Position numbers and translations under genes: made by a program. A DNA stretch of 64,000 nucleotides, from NCBI RefSeq assembly GCF_046159835.1, contig NZ_JBJXCY010000002.1, positions 248,001-312,000 on the forward strand, given 5' to 3'. This DNA comes from JACKJK01 sp046159835. GTDB taxonomy: Bacteria > Pseudomonadota > Alphaproteobacteria > Rhizobiales > Tepidamorphaceae. Below are positions 26,588-35,328 of this stretch, piece after piece (the stretch's first letter is position 1; the number at the start of each line of letters is the position of its first letter). The notes under the pieces were generated by a model. The model ran no database searches and had not been told where the DNA came from. It was given only the letters and a program-made list of their open reading frames with translations.

Positions 26588-27286
26588 TCAACGATTTTTG
26601 CGATGAGGTTTGGGCTCATAAAGGCCCGCTTCCTGCAGTGCATTTGTGATTGTGTTCAAGGAAGGACGGCGCCAGTGCTGGCGGTCAAACTCAGCCAAGA
26701 CACGTCTCTGCGCTTCGTCAAGCTTCCCGACTTTATCATCGCCTTTGAACACATGAGCGACAGCAATCCTAGTGAGTTCACCAGGACGCATGTCGGGCTG
26801 CTGCCCCGTGCGCGCGGCTTCCTCGAGCTTCTCGATGGTTGCTGGATCATGCCAGGCATAGCGTGCCGAATAGAATGCCCGCCGTTTGCCGCGTGTGGAT
26901 AAAGTGCCGTTTTGAGAAAAATTGAGATAATTCCAATCGGCCGGAGAGATGAAAATTGTCGGCGAATCGCCAAGCTCCGCTTTTGCAGACGCCGTTATCT
27001 CCCCGGATCGCAGATGACGCTTCAATTCGACTCTGCGCTGCCGATCCAGATCTTTGAGGGCTTTTTCCTGCTCGTCGAATTTGATCTGGTCGAGCGATAC
27101 CGTGCGGGTGTCATTCAGCCGCCGTGCCGCGCGTGCTAGACCGGTGACAACGGTCGACTTTCTCGCCAAGACCGCGAGCTCCGCTTCGAGTTCCGCCATC
27201 AGTTTGTTGAGGGCCGGATCAGTGAACTCCGCAAGCGCATCGCTCAGCGTAAGCCATTCGTGGATCTGGACTGGTATACGGGGCAT
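26588..27286 (-). CDS. Hypothetical island protein
   Basis: A 232-residue protein with no family recognised. It opens with VQIHEWLTLSDALAEF and contains a charged, probably coiled, region (residues about 75-95) and a basic C-terminus (EPKPHRKNR). It starts 142 bp from the attR repeat and heads the three minus-strand genes of the right end. Gene order suggests a role in element maintenance, perhaps DNA binding, but the sequence alone does not show it. Confidence 0.6.
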   Translation of the reverse strand: MPRIPVQIHEWLTLSDALAEFTDPALNKLMAELEAELAVLARKSTVVTGLARAARRLNDTRTVSLDQIKFDEQEKALKDLDRQRRVELKRHLRSGEITASAKAELGDSPTIFISPADWNYLNFSQNGTLSTRGKRRAFYSARYAWHDPATIEKLEEAARTGQQPDMRPGELTRIAVAHVFKGDDKVGKLDEAQRRVLAEFDRQHWRRPSLNTITNALQEAGLYEPKPHRKNR

Positions 27287-27363
27287 CGGTCACCGGCATC
27301 AAAATTCCGCGCGTGTGACTATACCGGTGCAAGCACCCTGCCTCTATCCCGCACGCAAACGCA

Positions 27364-27383
27364 GCGGTTACTATTTGGTTACT
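27364..27383. repeat. Arm-type repeat, right island end
   Basis: The second copy of the 20-bp sequence with two GGTTACT heptamers, identical to 10927-10946 and in the same orientation. It lies 45 bp inside the right 49-bp repeat. Occurrence once at each end of one island supports a role in integrase/excisionase binding. Confidence 0.75.
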
Positions 27384-27428
27384 GGAGAAGAATGGCCGAA
27401 CCGTTTCAAGGCGCTAAGTCATTGAAAA

Positions 27429-27507
<79 letters not shown>

Positions 27508-27684
27508 GCACCAATTTCGGGAAGCGGCGGTATATCAACGAGGTTGCAGCCTGTCCATATGCTGGACCCACGTTTTCTCACATCTTCGATTGCGATGGAC
27601 GCCCGCGCCCGGCAGACGCAATGATGCGGCCTAGCCGTTGCTGGTTTGCCGCCTGTCTCCGGCGCTGACCGGAGGCCTCGACGA

Positions 27685-28176
27685 TTGACAATCTCAGCCA
27701 TTCTGATCGGTGGTTTTTACATGTTCGCGGGGCTGATGATCTTCCACGCGGTGGCCCGTGACAGGCTCCTGGATCAGGCGCTGGAAGCGATCACGCTCGA
27801 GCCAACCGAGCGCGAGGAAGATGTCGAGCAGCGCAGGATGCTGACGCTGGGCAGCTTCGTCTTTTCGGGTGGAATGGCGCTTGCAACGCTCAGCATCATC
27901 ACACCGGTCTTTTTCGTGCTCGCTTCTCTCGTTCAGGCAGTGCGCCTGTGGGGGTATCGCAACGAAGCGGAACAGGGGATGCGGGCGACGATCAATGCCT
28001 TCGTGATCTATCTCGCCTCGACCAGCTTCTCGATCTGGTGCCTTGTGACGGGACTGTACCGGCCTTGGTTCGGCCTCGAAGTCCTGCCGTCCGTGGCGGT
28101 GGAGAGTGCCGCCATCACGGCGGTGACGGCTGCAGCGCTCGGCTGGTTCGTGTATCGCCACAAGCTCGACTACTGA
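27685..28176 (+). CDS. Hypothetical four-helix membrane protein
   Basis: A 163-residue protein with four predicted helices (about 3-22, 50-80, 92-120, 130-158) and a charged cytoplasmic segment between the first two (LEPTEREEDVEQRRM). No family recognised. The start is TTG at 27685, preceded by GGAGG at 27671-27675; a further upstream TTG lacks such a site. Its stop overlaps the end of the convergent gene at 28170 by 7 bp. Confidence 0.65.
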   Translation: MTISAILIGGFYMFAGLMIFHAVARDRLLDQALEAITLEPTEREEDVEQRRMLTLGSFVFSGGMALATLSIITPVFFVLASLVQAVRLWGYRNEAEQGMRATINAFVIYLASTSFSIWCLVTGLYRPWFGLEVLPSVAVESAAITAVTAAALGWFVYRHKLDY

Positions 28177-29186
28177 GGCCGCAGCTTGTGGGTTTGACCG
28201 GTCAGCCGGTAGCGGGCATGGCGAACCTTTCGTTCCAGACGCTTGAACGTCTCCGAAATGCCGTGGTCGAACCCGTGGGCGAAGTACCGGTCTGTCGCAC
28301 TGGCAAAAGACACATCCGCCCGGCGCCAGCGCCTGAGGTCGATATCACGCGCCGCTTCCTCGTAGGCCCGGTACCACATGCGCCCGCTCCAGCTTGACGG
28401 GTTGCGCCCGTGGCGCACGCCGCACAGGCGCCAGCCATCAATGAAATAGTGGATCACCTTGGCGTCCAGCAGGCCGATGGTCCTGAAATACTCATCCGCC
28501 GGGCAATTCCAGGATTCGTCCATGAGCGCGTGACCGTGCCGCGTGACGAGAGCAACGGTGAGCAGTTCGTCCAGCACCACGATGTCCTGTCCCCGCCCCT
28601 GTTCCATGCACCGGGAATAGTCGTCGAAGAACGCCTGCCCCTTGGGGAGCGACAGGCCCAGCACCCCGATATTGATATCGGTGGATTCCTCGTAGATCTT
28701 GCGCACCGCTTCCGCCACGGCCTCCTTGCCGACGATCGGCTCGACCTCCTGGAGGAATTCAGCGCGCTTTTTCGGCCCCTCCTTCGTCGGCAATCCGTCA
28801 TCGTCGAGCGAATGGAATTCGACGCGGGTCACCAGCAGGCCTTCGCGCTCAAGAGGTCCCCAGAGCGGGTCAATGGGCCCGCGAAAGAGCAGGTCGCTGT
28901 CAAATGACAGCGTTGTGGCATAGGGGCTGGCCTTGAGAATTTCGTGTCGGGACTCCGAGCGGCTGAGGTCCTTCACGAAGATGCAATCGACGGACAGTTT
29001 CGCCGCCGTTTCAGCCACCGCAGGCGCGTCGGCATCATCCTCCAGCAGCAGCAGGGTGATGGGGCCGTCGTAGTATTTGCGCAGGCTGTGCAGCGCCACG
29101 AACAGCCGCAGCGCATAGCCCGTGCCAAAGTTGAAGAACAGCGCTCCGCGGCCGCTCTTGGTTTTGGCTTCCATCTTCGTCCCCAA
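28170..29186 (-). CDS. Putative GT-A-fold glycosyltransferase-like protein
   Basis: A 338-residue soluble protein. The N-terminus (GALFFNFGTGYALRLFVALH) and a later DxD in TLSFDSDLLFRGP resemble nucleotide-diphospho-sugar transferases of the GT-A fold, as does the DINIGVLGLS segment. No specific family is recognised and no neighbouring glycan genes are present. Likely a sugar transferase of unknown acceptor; this is a fold-level guess. Confidence 0.6.
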   Translation of the reverse strand: MGTKMEAKTKSGRGALFFNFGTGYALRLFVALHSLRKYYDGPITLLLLEDDADAPAVAETAAKLSVDCIFVKDLSRSESRHEILKASPYATTLSFDSDLLFRGPIDPLWGPLEREGLLVTRVEFHSLDDDGLPTKEGPKKRAEFLQEVEPIVGKEAVAEAVRKIYEESTDINIGVLGLSLPKGQAFFDDYSRCMEQGRGQDIVVLDELLTVALVTRHGHALMDESWNCPADEYFRTIGLLDAKVIHYFIDGWRLCGVRHGRNPSSWSGRMWYRAYEEAARDIDLRRWRRADVSFASATDRYFAHGFDHGISETFKRLERKVRHARYRLTGQTHKLRPQ

Positions 29187-29313
29187 TCATGCTCGAACGC
29201 GCAAGACTGATAAGCAGCGCACGGCCCCTTGTACACCGCAGACGTGAAAAGGCCCGCGCACGGACATGCCATGCGCGGGCCTGAATACGTGTCAGCCGGT
29301 GACGGCTCGCGGT

Positions 29314-30849
29314 CTACTCCGCCGCCTGCGCGTGTACCCGGTCGCGGCGCGCCATCAGCTTGTTCAGCGCGGTCAGGTACGCCTTGGCGGACGCCACCAG
29401 CGTGTCGGGGTGCGCGGCGCGCCCGGTGACGCTCATGCCGTCATGGCCAAGCCGCACGGAGACTTCCGCCTGCGCGTCCGTGCCCTCGGTCACCGCGTGG
29501 ACCTGGTAGAGCTCCAGCGTAGCCTCATGCGGCACCAGCATGTGGATCGCGTTGAAGGTCGCGTCCACCGGGCCGTTGCCCACGGATTGGACCGTCTTGT
29601 GCTCGCCCTCGATGTCAAGCGACAGGGTGCAGACCTGCGGCCCCATAGTGCCGGCGACCACCAGCAGCGAGAGCACCTTCATCCGGTCCTGCGAGGTGGC
29701 GATGTTCTCGTCCACCAGCGCCTCGATATCCTCGTCGTAGACTTCCTTCTTGCGGTCGGCGAGATCCTTGAAGCGGGTGAACGCGTCCTGCATCTGGTTG
29801 TCGGTGAGCTGGTAGCCCAGCTGCTTCAGCTTGTCCTTGAAGGCATTGCGGCCCGAGTGCTTGCCCATGACCAGCGAAGTCTTGCTGACGCCCACCGATT
29901 CCGGCGTCATGATCTCGTAGGTCTGGCTGTGCTTCAGCATCCCGTCCTGGTGAATGCCGCTCTCGTGCGCGAAGGCGTTCCGGCCGACGATGGCCTTGTT
30001 GTACTGCACCGGGAAGGACGTGATGGCGGACACCAGCTTGGAGGCCCGCGTCAGCATCGTCGTGTCGATATTGCACTCGAAGGGCAGCACGTCCTCACGC
30101 GTCTTCATGGCCATCACGACCTCTTCAAGCGCCGTGTTGCCGGCCCGCTCGCCGATGCCGTTGATGGTGCATTCGATCTGCCGCGCACCGGCCTTCACGC
30201 CGGCCATCGAGTTGGCGACCGCCATGCCCAGGTCATTGTGGCAATGGACCGAGAAGATCGCCTTGTCGGCGTCCGGCACGCGCTCGCGCACCATCTTGAA
30301 CAGCTCGTAATGCTCCTCCGGCACGGTGTAGCCGACCGTGTCGGGAATGTTGATCGTGGTGGCACCGGCCTTGATTGCGGCCTCCACGCAGCGCACGAGG
30401 AAATCCGGCTCGGTGCGCGTGCCGTCCTCGCAGGACCACTCAACATCGTCCACCAGGTTGCGGGCGCGGGTGACCTGCGCGATCACCATCTCCAGCACTT
30501 CTTCCGGCGACTTCTGGAGCTTGTACTTCATGTGCACCGGCGAGGTGGAGATGAAGGTGTGGATGCGCGGACGCTTGGCGTGTTTCACTGCCTCACCGGC
30601 CCGGTCAATGTCGCCGGGTGCCGCGCGCGACAGGCCCGCGACCACCGCGTTCTGCACGCGCTTGGCAATGAGGCTGACGGCCTCGAAATCGCCGTTGGAG
30701 GCGATGGGAAAGCCCGCCTCGATCACATCGACGCCCATTGCGTCGAGCATGTCGGCAACCTGCAGCTTTTCTTCCAGCGTCATGGTTGCGCCGGGGCACT
30801 GCTCGCCGTCACGCAAGGTGGTATCGAAAATGATGACCTGGTCGCTCAT
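29314..30849 (-). CDS. leuA: 2-isopropylmalate synthase
   Basis: A 511-residue LeuA, first committed enzyme of leucine synthesis (acetyl-CoA plus 2-oxoisovalerate). The TIM-barrel catalytic domain has LRDGEQCPGATMT near the start, HCHNDLGMAVANSMAG for metal binding, and GERAGNTALEEV. The C-terminal third is the leucine-sensing regulatory domain, so feedback control is expected. Upstream lies a leucine-codon leader peptide and hairpins, so expression is probably attenuated. 2-oxoisovalerate is supplied by the ilv genes elsewhere in this window. Confidence 0.97.
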   Translation of the reverse strand: MSDQVIIFDTTLRDGEQCPGATMTLEEKLQVADMLDAMGVDVIEAGFPIASNGDFEAVSLIAKRVQNAVVAGLSRAAPGDIDRAGEAVKHAKRPRIHTFISTSPVHMKYKLQKSPEEVLEMVIAQVTRARNLVDDVEWSCEDGTRTEPDFLVRCVEAAIKAGATTINIPDTVGYTVPEEHYELFKMVRERVPDADKAIFSVHCHNDLGMAVANSMAGVKAGARQIECTINGIGERAGNTALEEVVMAMKTREDVLPFECNIDTTMLTRASKLVSAITSFPVQYNKAIVGRNAFAHESGIHQDGMLKHSQTYEIMTPESVGVSKTSLVMGKHSGRNAFKDKLKQLGYQLTDNQMQDAFTRFKDLADRKKEVYDEDIEALVDENIATSQDRMKVLSLLVVAGTMGPQVCTLSLDIEGEHKTVQSVGNGPVDATFNAIHMLVPHEATLELYQVHAVTEGTDAQAEVSVRLGHDGMSVTGRAAHPDTLVASAKAYLTALNKLMARRDRVHAQAAE

Positions 30850-30958
30850 GGGTCCTTATCCTTCGTCATGGTTCCCGGGTGGCGGCAACTGGAGCCTGGC
30901 ACGACGCAACGGGAACGCGAAAACTGAAATCGAATTGAGGTGTCGGTTTGAACTCGGT

Positions 30959-31005
30959 CCCCTGAGAGCCCGTTCGCGCGAAAGCGAACCGCCGGAGCTC
31001 AGGGG
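30959..31005 (-). promoter_or_regulatory. leuA attenuator hairpin
   Basis: An imperfect hairpin overlapping the leader stop: CCCCTGAG (30959-30966) pairs with CTCAGGGG (30998-31005), and inside it GTTCGC (30972-30977) pairs with GCGAAC (30984-30989). No T-run follows on the minus strand, so it may act through Rho or with a second, weaker pairing (30871-30877 with 30910-30916) just before the leuA ribosome site. Confidence 0.6.
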
Positions 31006-31097
31006 CGGATAAGGAGGAGAAGGTCGAGCAGAAGCGGCGCGCGAAGCGTGTCGCGCATCCTCGCCTCATGGGCAGCATCATGACGAATGGTCGTCAT
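30999..31097 (-). CDS. leuL: leuA leader peptide (32 aa, leucine-rich)
   Basis: A short reading frame 149 bp upstream of leuA, starting at ATG 31097. It opens MTTIRHDAAHEARMRD and ends in a run, PLLLDLLLLIRP, in which seven of eight consecutive positions are Leu. Such a Leu run is the hallmark of a leu-operon leader peptide: when charged tRNA-Leu is short the ribosome stalls there and changes folding of the downstream RNA. The stop codon lies within the following hairpin. The frame stays open further upstream, but that part has no gene-like features. Confidence 0.85.
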   Translation of the reverse strand: MTTIRHDAAHEARMRDTLRAPLLLDLLLLIRP

Positions 31098-31400
31098 CGA
31101 ATTCGAGCCTGCCTTGCCAAACCTTGGGGCGCATCGAAACCTGTTCGAAGCGCCTGCGTCTACGGATGGTCGGCCCGCAGGCCTAACAAATCGTAAACGC
31201 GTGATTGCCGGGTTGTACTCTCCATTCGCCCGGCTGCGCAAGGCGTTTGCCCGGTCGCCCGTCATGCCATCCCGAAACGCGCCCGCCGCAAGGCCCCGGA
31301 TGGGGGCGATTTTGAGGCGCGTTCACCCAAATTCTGTTGCAGACCTGCGACCGCAATTGAATGGACGTCGCGCCGACCTTGACTAGGCTCTGTCTCGGGC
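31098..31400. other. Non-coding region upstream of the leuA leader
   Basis: No gene is supported here; open frames on both strands have no recognisable product. The leuA promoter is expected at the left side of this stretch, but no clear -35/-10 pair was identified. Confidence 0.4.
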
Positions 31401-31667
31401 GGGGGCCATCGACCAAACGAACGGGGACGGTCAATGGCACTTGGGAAACGGGGAAGACCAGCGGCAGATCGCGGCGCAAGGCCGTAAGCATCCATTGTCG
31501 CTGAAATCGGGACGCGGCCCCTGAACGGGCGGCTGCACCTCCACCCCGAAGCGACAATCGATGAACTTTCGGAATGCCCCGCGTGCGTTGGGGTAACGGG
31601 CCGGGCATCCCCCTGCCCGGGACGGGACGGCGCGCAGGACCGACACCTCTCCTGCGCGCCGTTTCTT
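31401..31667 (+). ncRNA. Candidate structured non-coding RNA
   Basis: About 270 bases with four strong stem-loops and no credible protein: CCATCGACC/GGTCAATGG (31406-31414, 31429-31437); a 14-bp bulged stem (31494-31502 + 31507-31511 with 31545-31549 + 31550-31558); CCGGGCA/TGCCCGG (31601-31607, 31614-31620); and an 11-bp stem (31629-31639 with 31650-31660) followed by GTTTCTT, which looks like a terminator for the plus strand. I do not recognise the RNA family; 4.5S, RNase P and tmRNA landmarks are absent. Confidence 0.4.
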
Positions 31668-32047
31668 CAGGCTGCCTTGCCGATGGCGCGATAGGCCACC
31701 CAGGCGAACATCGCGAACGACGCCGCGTAGATGATGGAGGCGATGGCCAGCATCGGAGCGAGCGCCGTGTTGCCGCCGTAGAGCAGGAACAGCCCGACGA
31801 TCAGGACCAGCAGGCTCACCTCGGCGACCCACATGTGCATCCTGGCGAGCGTGCTCCCTGCGGCGGCCGGGAAGTGGTGGTAGAACAGCCCGAACACCGC
31901 GAAGCTCAGCCAGCCAATGACCATGGTATGCGCATGGGTCGGCATCTGGCCGTGGTCGTGGCTCGCTGCCATGGAGATCCCCAGCATCATGCCGGCAAGC
32001 CCGTAGATCAGCGCACTCAGGAAAAAGACGCGTGCAACGCCTGTCAT
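31667..32047 (-). CDS. Small four-helix protein related to oxidase subunit I
   Basis: A 126-residue membrane protein with four helices and conserved His residues in HDHGQMPTHAHTMVIGWL and LFYHHFP. This pattern resembles a fragment-sized relative of haem-copper oxidase subunit I that is widespread in Alphaproteobacteria and sometimes labelled cytochrome-c oxidase. It is too short to be an oxidase. A haem- or metal-binding membrane role is possible. No other oxidase genes are nearby. Confidence 0.6.
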   Translation of the reverse strand: MTGVARVFFLSALIYGLAGMMLGISMAASHDHGQMPTHAHTMVIGWLSFAVFGLFYHHFPAAAGSTLARMHMWVAEVSLLVLIVGLFLLYGGNTALAPMLAIASIIYAASFAMFAWVAYRAIGKAA

Positions 32048-32102
32048 GGATATCCTCCCGGATATGTCACCGCCGTGATGGCGGCGGGGAAGAATATCAC
32101 CT

Positions 32103-33014
32103 TCAGGCGATCAGCTCACCGCGCGCGATGACGACCGCATTGCCACCGATGCGCACCGCTGACAGCGCATTGTTCCCGACCTCGAGTTCCAGCTCGATGA
32201 TGCTCGGTCGGCCCATCGCGTAGCCCTGCTCGATGCGGTAGCGCGTCATGCCTTTTCGCGGCTGGTCGAACTTGTGGATGATCCCAGCGAGCGCCGCGGC
32301 AGCCGAACCCGTTGCCGGGTCCTCGAGAATGCCGTGCTGTGGCGCGAACATGCGCGCCTGGAAGTCGTTGGCCTCGGATGCGGTGTCACGGGTGTAGATG
32401 AACGCGCCGTTGCTGCCGAAGGCTTCCTCGAAGGCACGACCGGACGCCTTGGCCCGGTTGAGGCGGGCCATGTCGCGTACCGGCACGAAGGTGAACGTCA
32501 CACCGGCATCGCAGACCATCGGCTTGTGGTTTTCAAAGCCGATCTCGCTCGGCTCCAGCCCGATGCCTGCGGCAATCAGGTCGCGGTCGCCCGCCTGCTG
32601 CGGTTCTGAGGGAAGTTTTGGAATGTCGAACTCGGCGAAACCGGCATTCTCGCGCAGCTTCACGCCGCAGCGCACCGAGCCGATCTGCTCCTCAAGGACG
32701 ATGATGCCGTCCTTCATGCCCGTGCCGCCGTACTTTTCCAGCGCAAGGATGATCGACGTGCCGACGGTCGGGTGCCCGGCGAAGGGAAGCTCGCGGCCCG
32801 GCGTGAAGATGCGAACCTTGGCGCTGTGGGCCGGACGCTCCGGCTCCATCACGAACACCGTTTCGGAGAGGTTGAACTCTGCCGCGATAGCCTGCATCCG
32901 CTCGCCGTCCAGCCCTTCGCTGTCGAAGACGACGGCAAGCTGGTTGCCGGTCAGGGCCTTGTCGGTAAAGACATCGAGAACGGCATAGCGCCGTGCCGTG
33001 GAGGAAGCGGACAT
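32103..33014 (-). CDS. PhzF-family isomerase
   Basis: A 303-residue protein of the PhzF / diaminopimelate-epimerase-like fold, two similar halves around an active site. N-terminal segments YAVLDVFTDKALTGNQLAVV and NLSETVFV (the catalytic Glu follows S) are typical, as are FAGHPTVGTS and EDPATGSAAAAL. The start at 33014 gives the normal N-terminus; upstream in-frame residues do not match. No phenazine genes are present, so the substrate is unknown. Confidence 0.9.
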   Translation of the reverse strand: MSASSTARRYAVLDVFTDKALTGNQLAVVFDSEGLDGERMQAIAAEFNLSETVFVMEPERPAHSAKVRIFTPGRELPFAGHPTVGTSIILALEKYGGTGMKDGIIVLEEQIGSVRCGVKLRENAGFAEFDIPKLPSEPQQAGDRDLIAAGIGLEPSEIGFENHKPMVCDAGVTFTFVPVRDMARLNRAKASGRAFEEAFGSNGAFIYTRDTASEANDFQARMFAPQHGILEDPATGSAAAALAGIIHKFDQPRKGMTRYRIEQGYAMGRPSIIELELEVGNNALSAVRIGGNAVVIARGELIA

Positions 33015-33121
33015 GGGGGAACACCTTCTTGTCGCGGCATGGAAAACGCAGCGCGGCAAGGTCTATGCCGTGGCGACGATTCCGTCCACAGCTAACCGGC
33101 AAATGAGAGCGTGGAAGCCGG

Positions 33122-33517
33122 TCAGCCCTGGCCGTGAACTGGCTCTGCCGCGTCCGGAATGGCCGGCTTGAAGTAGCTGGCGAGACCGTCGAAGGCAGAC
33201 GCGATTTCCGAAACGACGGGCGTTTCGGGAAAGAGGATGAAGCCGCAGCCGCGCATGCCCGGCGCGCTTTCTGTCAGGTCCGGTGCTTCACGCAGGCCCA
33301 TGGTACGAACAGACACGCGTCCGCGCGGCGAATTGGGAAAGCGCCGATGCGCGGCGGAGCGCACATCGTCTTCCGCAAGGTCGCGTGCGGTTTCCTCGTC
33401 ATCGGCTTCGATGAAGCGCCACGTGTAGAACCCGACGCGACCAGGGCGCACTGCGCCGTCCGTCTGCTCGCTGCGGAAATTGTGTCCTTCGATGAGGAAC
33501 GCGTGCCAGGTGGCCAT
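33122..33517 (-). CDS. Hypothetical protein
   Basis: A 131-residue soluble protein with no family recognised. ATG at 33517 gives MATWHAFLIEGHNF; the frame stays open to 33592, but the added residues look non-coding. It contains VGFYTWRFIEADDEETARD and GCGFILFPE. It lies upstream of phzF on the same strand with a 107-bp gap. Confidence 0.55.
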   Translation of the reverse strand: MATWHAFLIEGHNFRSEQTDGAVRPGRVGFYTWRFIEADDEETARDLAEDDVRSAAHRRFPNSPRGRVSVRTMGLREAPDLTESAPGMRGCGFILFPETPVVSEIASAFDGLASYFKPAIPDAAEPVHGQG

Positions 33518-33766
33518 ATCAAACCTGTCTGAATTGCGATGCGTCATCATCCACCAAGCATCGTAAATGAAGCCTGAACGTGGCATGAACACGGTTTCAA
33601 ACGGCCTTTTGCATCAGCGGCCAGGGCGGCGTCCTGCGCCAGCCAACCGGAAATGGGGGCCAAAATTGCGCCGCCATCCGGCGTCAATCTGATGCTTGCG
33701 GTCACGCGAACGTTTTGCCGCCAGATGAGTTGTCGACGACAAGCAAACCTTCCGAGGACACCCGCC

Positions 33767-34201
33767 ATGCCGAACGGATTGATCAAGACGGCCGCGTTGG
33801 CCTGCCTTCTGGCCCTGCCCGCGCTTGCCATCCAAAGCCCCGCCGCCAGTGCTGCCCAGCCCGGCGAATGCACCCGTGCCACCGGTCAGGTCGAGACGCG
33901 CAACTGGCAGGCGATGACCACGCGCCAGCCCGACGGCTCCGATGGGGTTGAGGTTGTTGGCGAAGTCCAGGTGCCCAATCCCGGCGTCGAGCCGCTGCTA
34001 CGCCTCAGCGAACAGCAAGGCAGAAACCCGCTTGTGCTGAATGTCGATCTCTATCTCTGCCAGTTGCCCGGCATGTGGACGCAAGCGCTCGCGTGGAAGC
34101 CCGTCCGCCTTGACCCGCCGAGCACCGGCGAGTTCACGCAGGCACATATCCTGGGTGCCGATGGCGACGTGGCCCTGATTGAAGTCGAGGCCAGCCAGTA
34201 G
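33767..34201 (+). CDS. Hypothetical secreted protein
   Basis: A 144-residue protein with a signal peptide (about 1-29, ending PAASA-AQPGE) and two Cys in the mature part (GECTRATG, LYLCQLPG) that could form a disulfide. No family recognised. It converges on ilvC, separated by a hairpin terminator. Confidence 0.55.
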   Translation: MPNGLIKTAALACLLALPALAIQSPAASAAQPGECTRATGQVETRNWQAMTTRQPDGSDGVEVVGEVQVPNPGVEPLLRLSEQQGRNPLVLNVDLYLCQLPGMWTQALAWKPVRLDPPSTGEFTQAHILGADGDVALIEVEASQ

Positions 34202-34212
34202 CCAGAACGAAA

Positions 34213-34250
34213 CGGGGCGGCGCACATGCACCGCCCCGATCAATGTTCTT
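34213..34250 (+). terminator. Terminator between hypothetical gene and ilvC
   Basis: CGGGGCGG (34213-34220) pairs with CCGCCCCG (34231-34238) and is followed after a few bases by TTCTTTTTC. It ends the plus-strand gene and may also serve the convergent ilvC transcript through its hairpin. Confidence 0.6.
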
Positions 34251-34285
34251 TTTCGCGGGATGCGCTCCCGCTTCAGAAACCCAGA

Positions 34286-35305
34286 CTAGTTCTTGGCCTT
34301 GTCGACCAGAGCGTTCGACTTGATCCACGGCATCATGCCGCGAAGCTTCTCGCCGACTTCCTCGATCTGGTGCGCATCATTGTTGCGGCGGATGCCCTTG
34401 AATCGCGAGGCACCGGCCCGGTACTCCTGCATCCAGTCGGACGTGAACTTGCCGGTCTGGATGTCCTTAAGGACGCGCTTCATCTCGGCCTTGGTCTCTT
34501 CGGTGATGATGCGCGGGCCGGAGACGTACTCGCCCCACTCGGCGGTGTTGGAGATCGAGTAGTTCATGTTGGCGATACCGCCCTCGTAGATGAGGTCGAC
34601 GATCAGCTTCACTTCGTGCAGGCATTCGAAATAGGCCATTTCCGGCGCGTAGCCGGCTTCCACCAGCGTCTCGAAACCGGCGCGGATCAGCTCAACCAGG
34701 CCGCCGCAGAGCACGACCTGCTCGCCGAAGAGGTCGGTTTCGCACTCTTCCTTGAAGGTCGTCTCGATGACGCCCGAACGGCCGCCGCCGACGCCGCAGG
34801 CGTAGGACAGCGCGAGGTCGTGAGCATTGCCCGACGCGTCGTGGTTGATGGCGATGAGACAGGGCACGCCGCCGCCGCGCTGGTATTCGCTGCGCACCGT
34901 GTGGCCCGGGCCCTTCGGCGCGATCATGACGACGTCGATCGTGTCTTCCGGCTCGATCAGGTTGAAGTGCACATTCAGGCCGTGCGCGAAGGCAATCGCC
35001 GCACCGTCACGGATATTCGGGGCGATCTCGTCGCGGTAGATGTCGGCCTGGAGCTCGTCCGGGGTCGCCATCATCATCATGTCGGCCCACTTGGCGCCTT
35101 CCGGCACGCTCATGACCTGCAGGCCATCGGCCTCGGCCTTCTTGGCGGTGGCGGAGCCCGAACGCAGCGCAACGCGCACGTCCTGAACGCCGGAGTCCTT
35201 CAGGTTCAGCGCGTGGGCGCGGCCCTGGCTGCCGTAACCGATGACGAGGACCTTCTTGCCCTTGATGAGATTGAGATCGGCATCGCGATCGTAATAGACG
35301 CGCAT
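34286..35305 (-). CDS. ilvC: Ketol-acid reductoisomerase
   Basis: A 339-residue class I IlvC, second common step of isoleucine/valine synthesis (acetolactate to dihydroxy acid, NADPH and Mg). The Rossmann motif GYGSQGRAHALNLKDSG is at residues ~24-40 and metal-site segments include DLFGEQVVLCGG and YFECLHEVKLIVDLIYEGG. Length is normal. A TetR gene lies 23 bp upstream on the same strand and may be co-transcribed. Confidence 0.97.
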   Translation of the reverse strand: MRVYYDRDADLNLIKGKKVLVIGYGSQGRAHALNLKDSGVQDVRVALRSGSATAKKAEADGLQVMSVPEGAKWADMMMMATPDELQADIYRDEIAPNIRDGAAIAFAHGLNVHFNLIEPEDTIDVVMIAPKGPGHTVRSEYQRGGGVPCLIAINHDASGNAHDLALSYACGVGGGRSGVIETTFKEECETDLFGEQVVLCGGLVELIRAGFETLVEAGYAPEMAYFECLHEVKLIVDLIYEGGIANMNYSISNTAEWGEYVSGPRIITEETKAEMKRVLKDIQTGKFTSDWMQEYRAGASRFKGIRRNNDAHQIEEVGEKLRGMMPWIKSNALVDKAKN

Positions 35306-35328
35306 GATTGCGTTCCTTCCTTGGGGTT

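Noticed and set aside
29266..30927. 553-codon open frame on the plus strand
   Set aside because: Antisense to leuA.
30999..31265. 88-codon gene upstream of leuA
   Set aside because: Only the last 33 codons have leader-peptide features; the rest has no ribosome site or gene-like character.
31574..32131. 185-codon plus-strand gene
   Set aside because: Antisense to the four-helix membrane protein at 31667; starts within stem-loop sequence.
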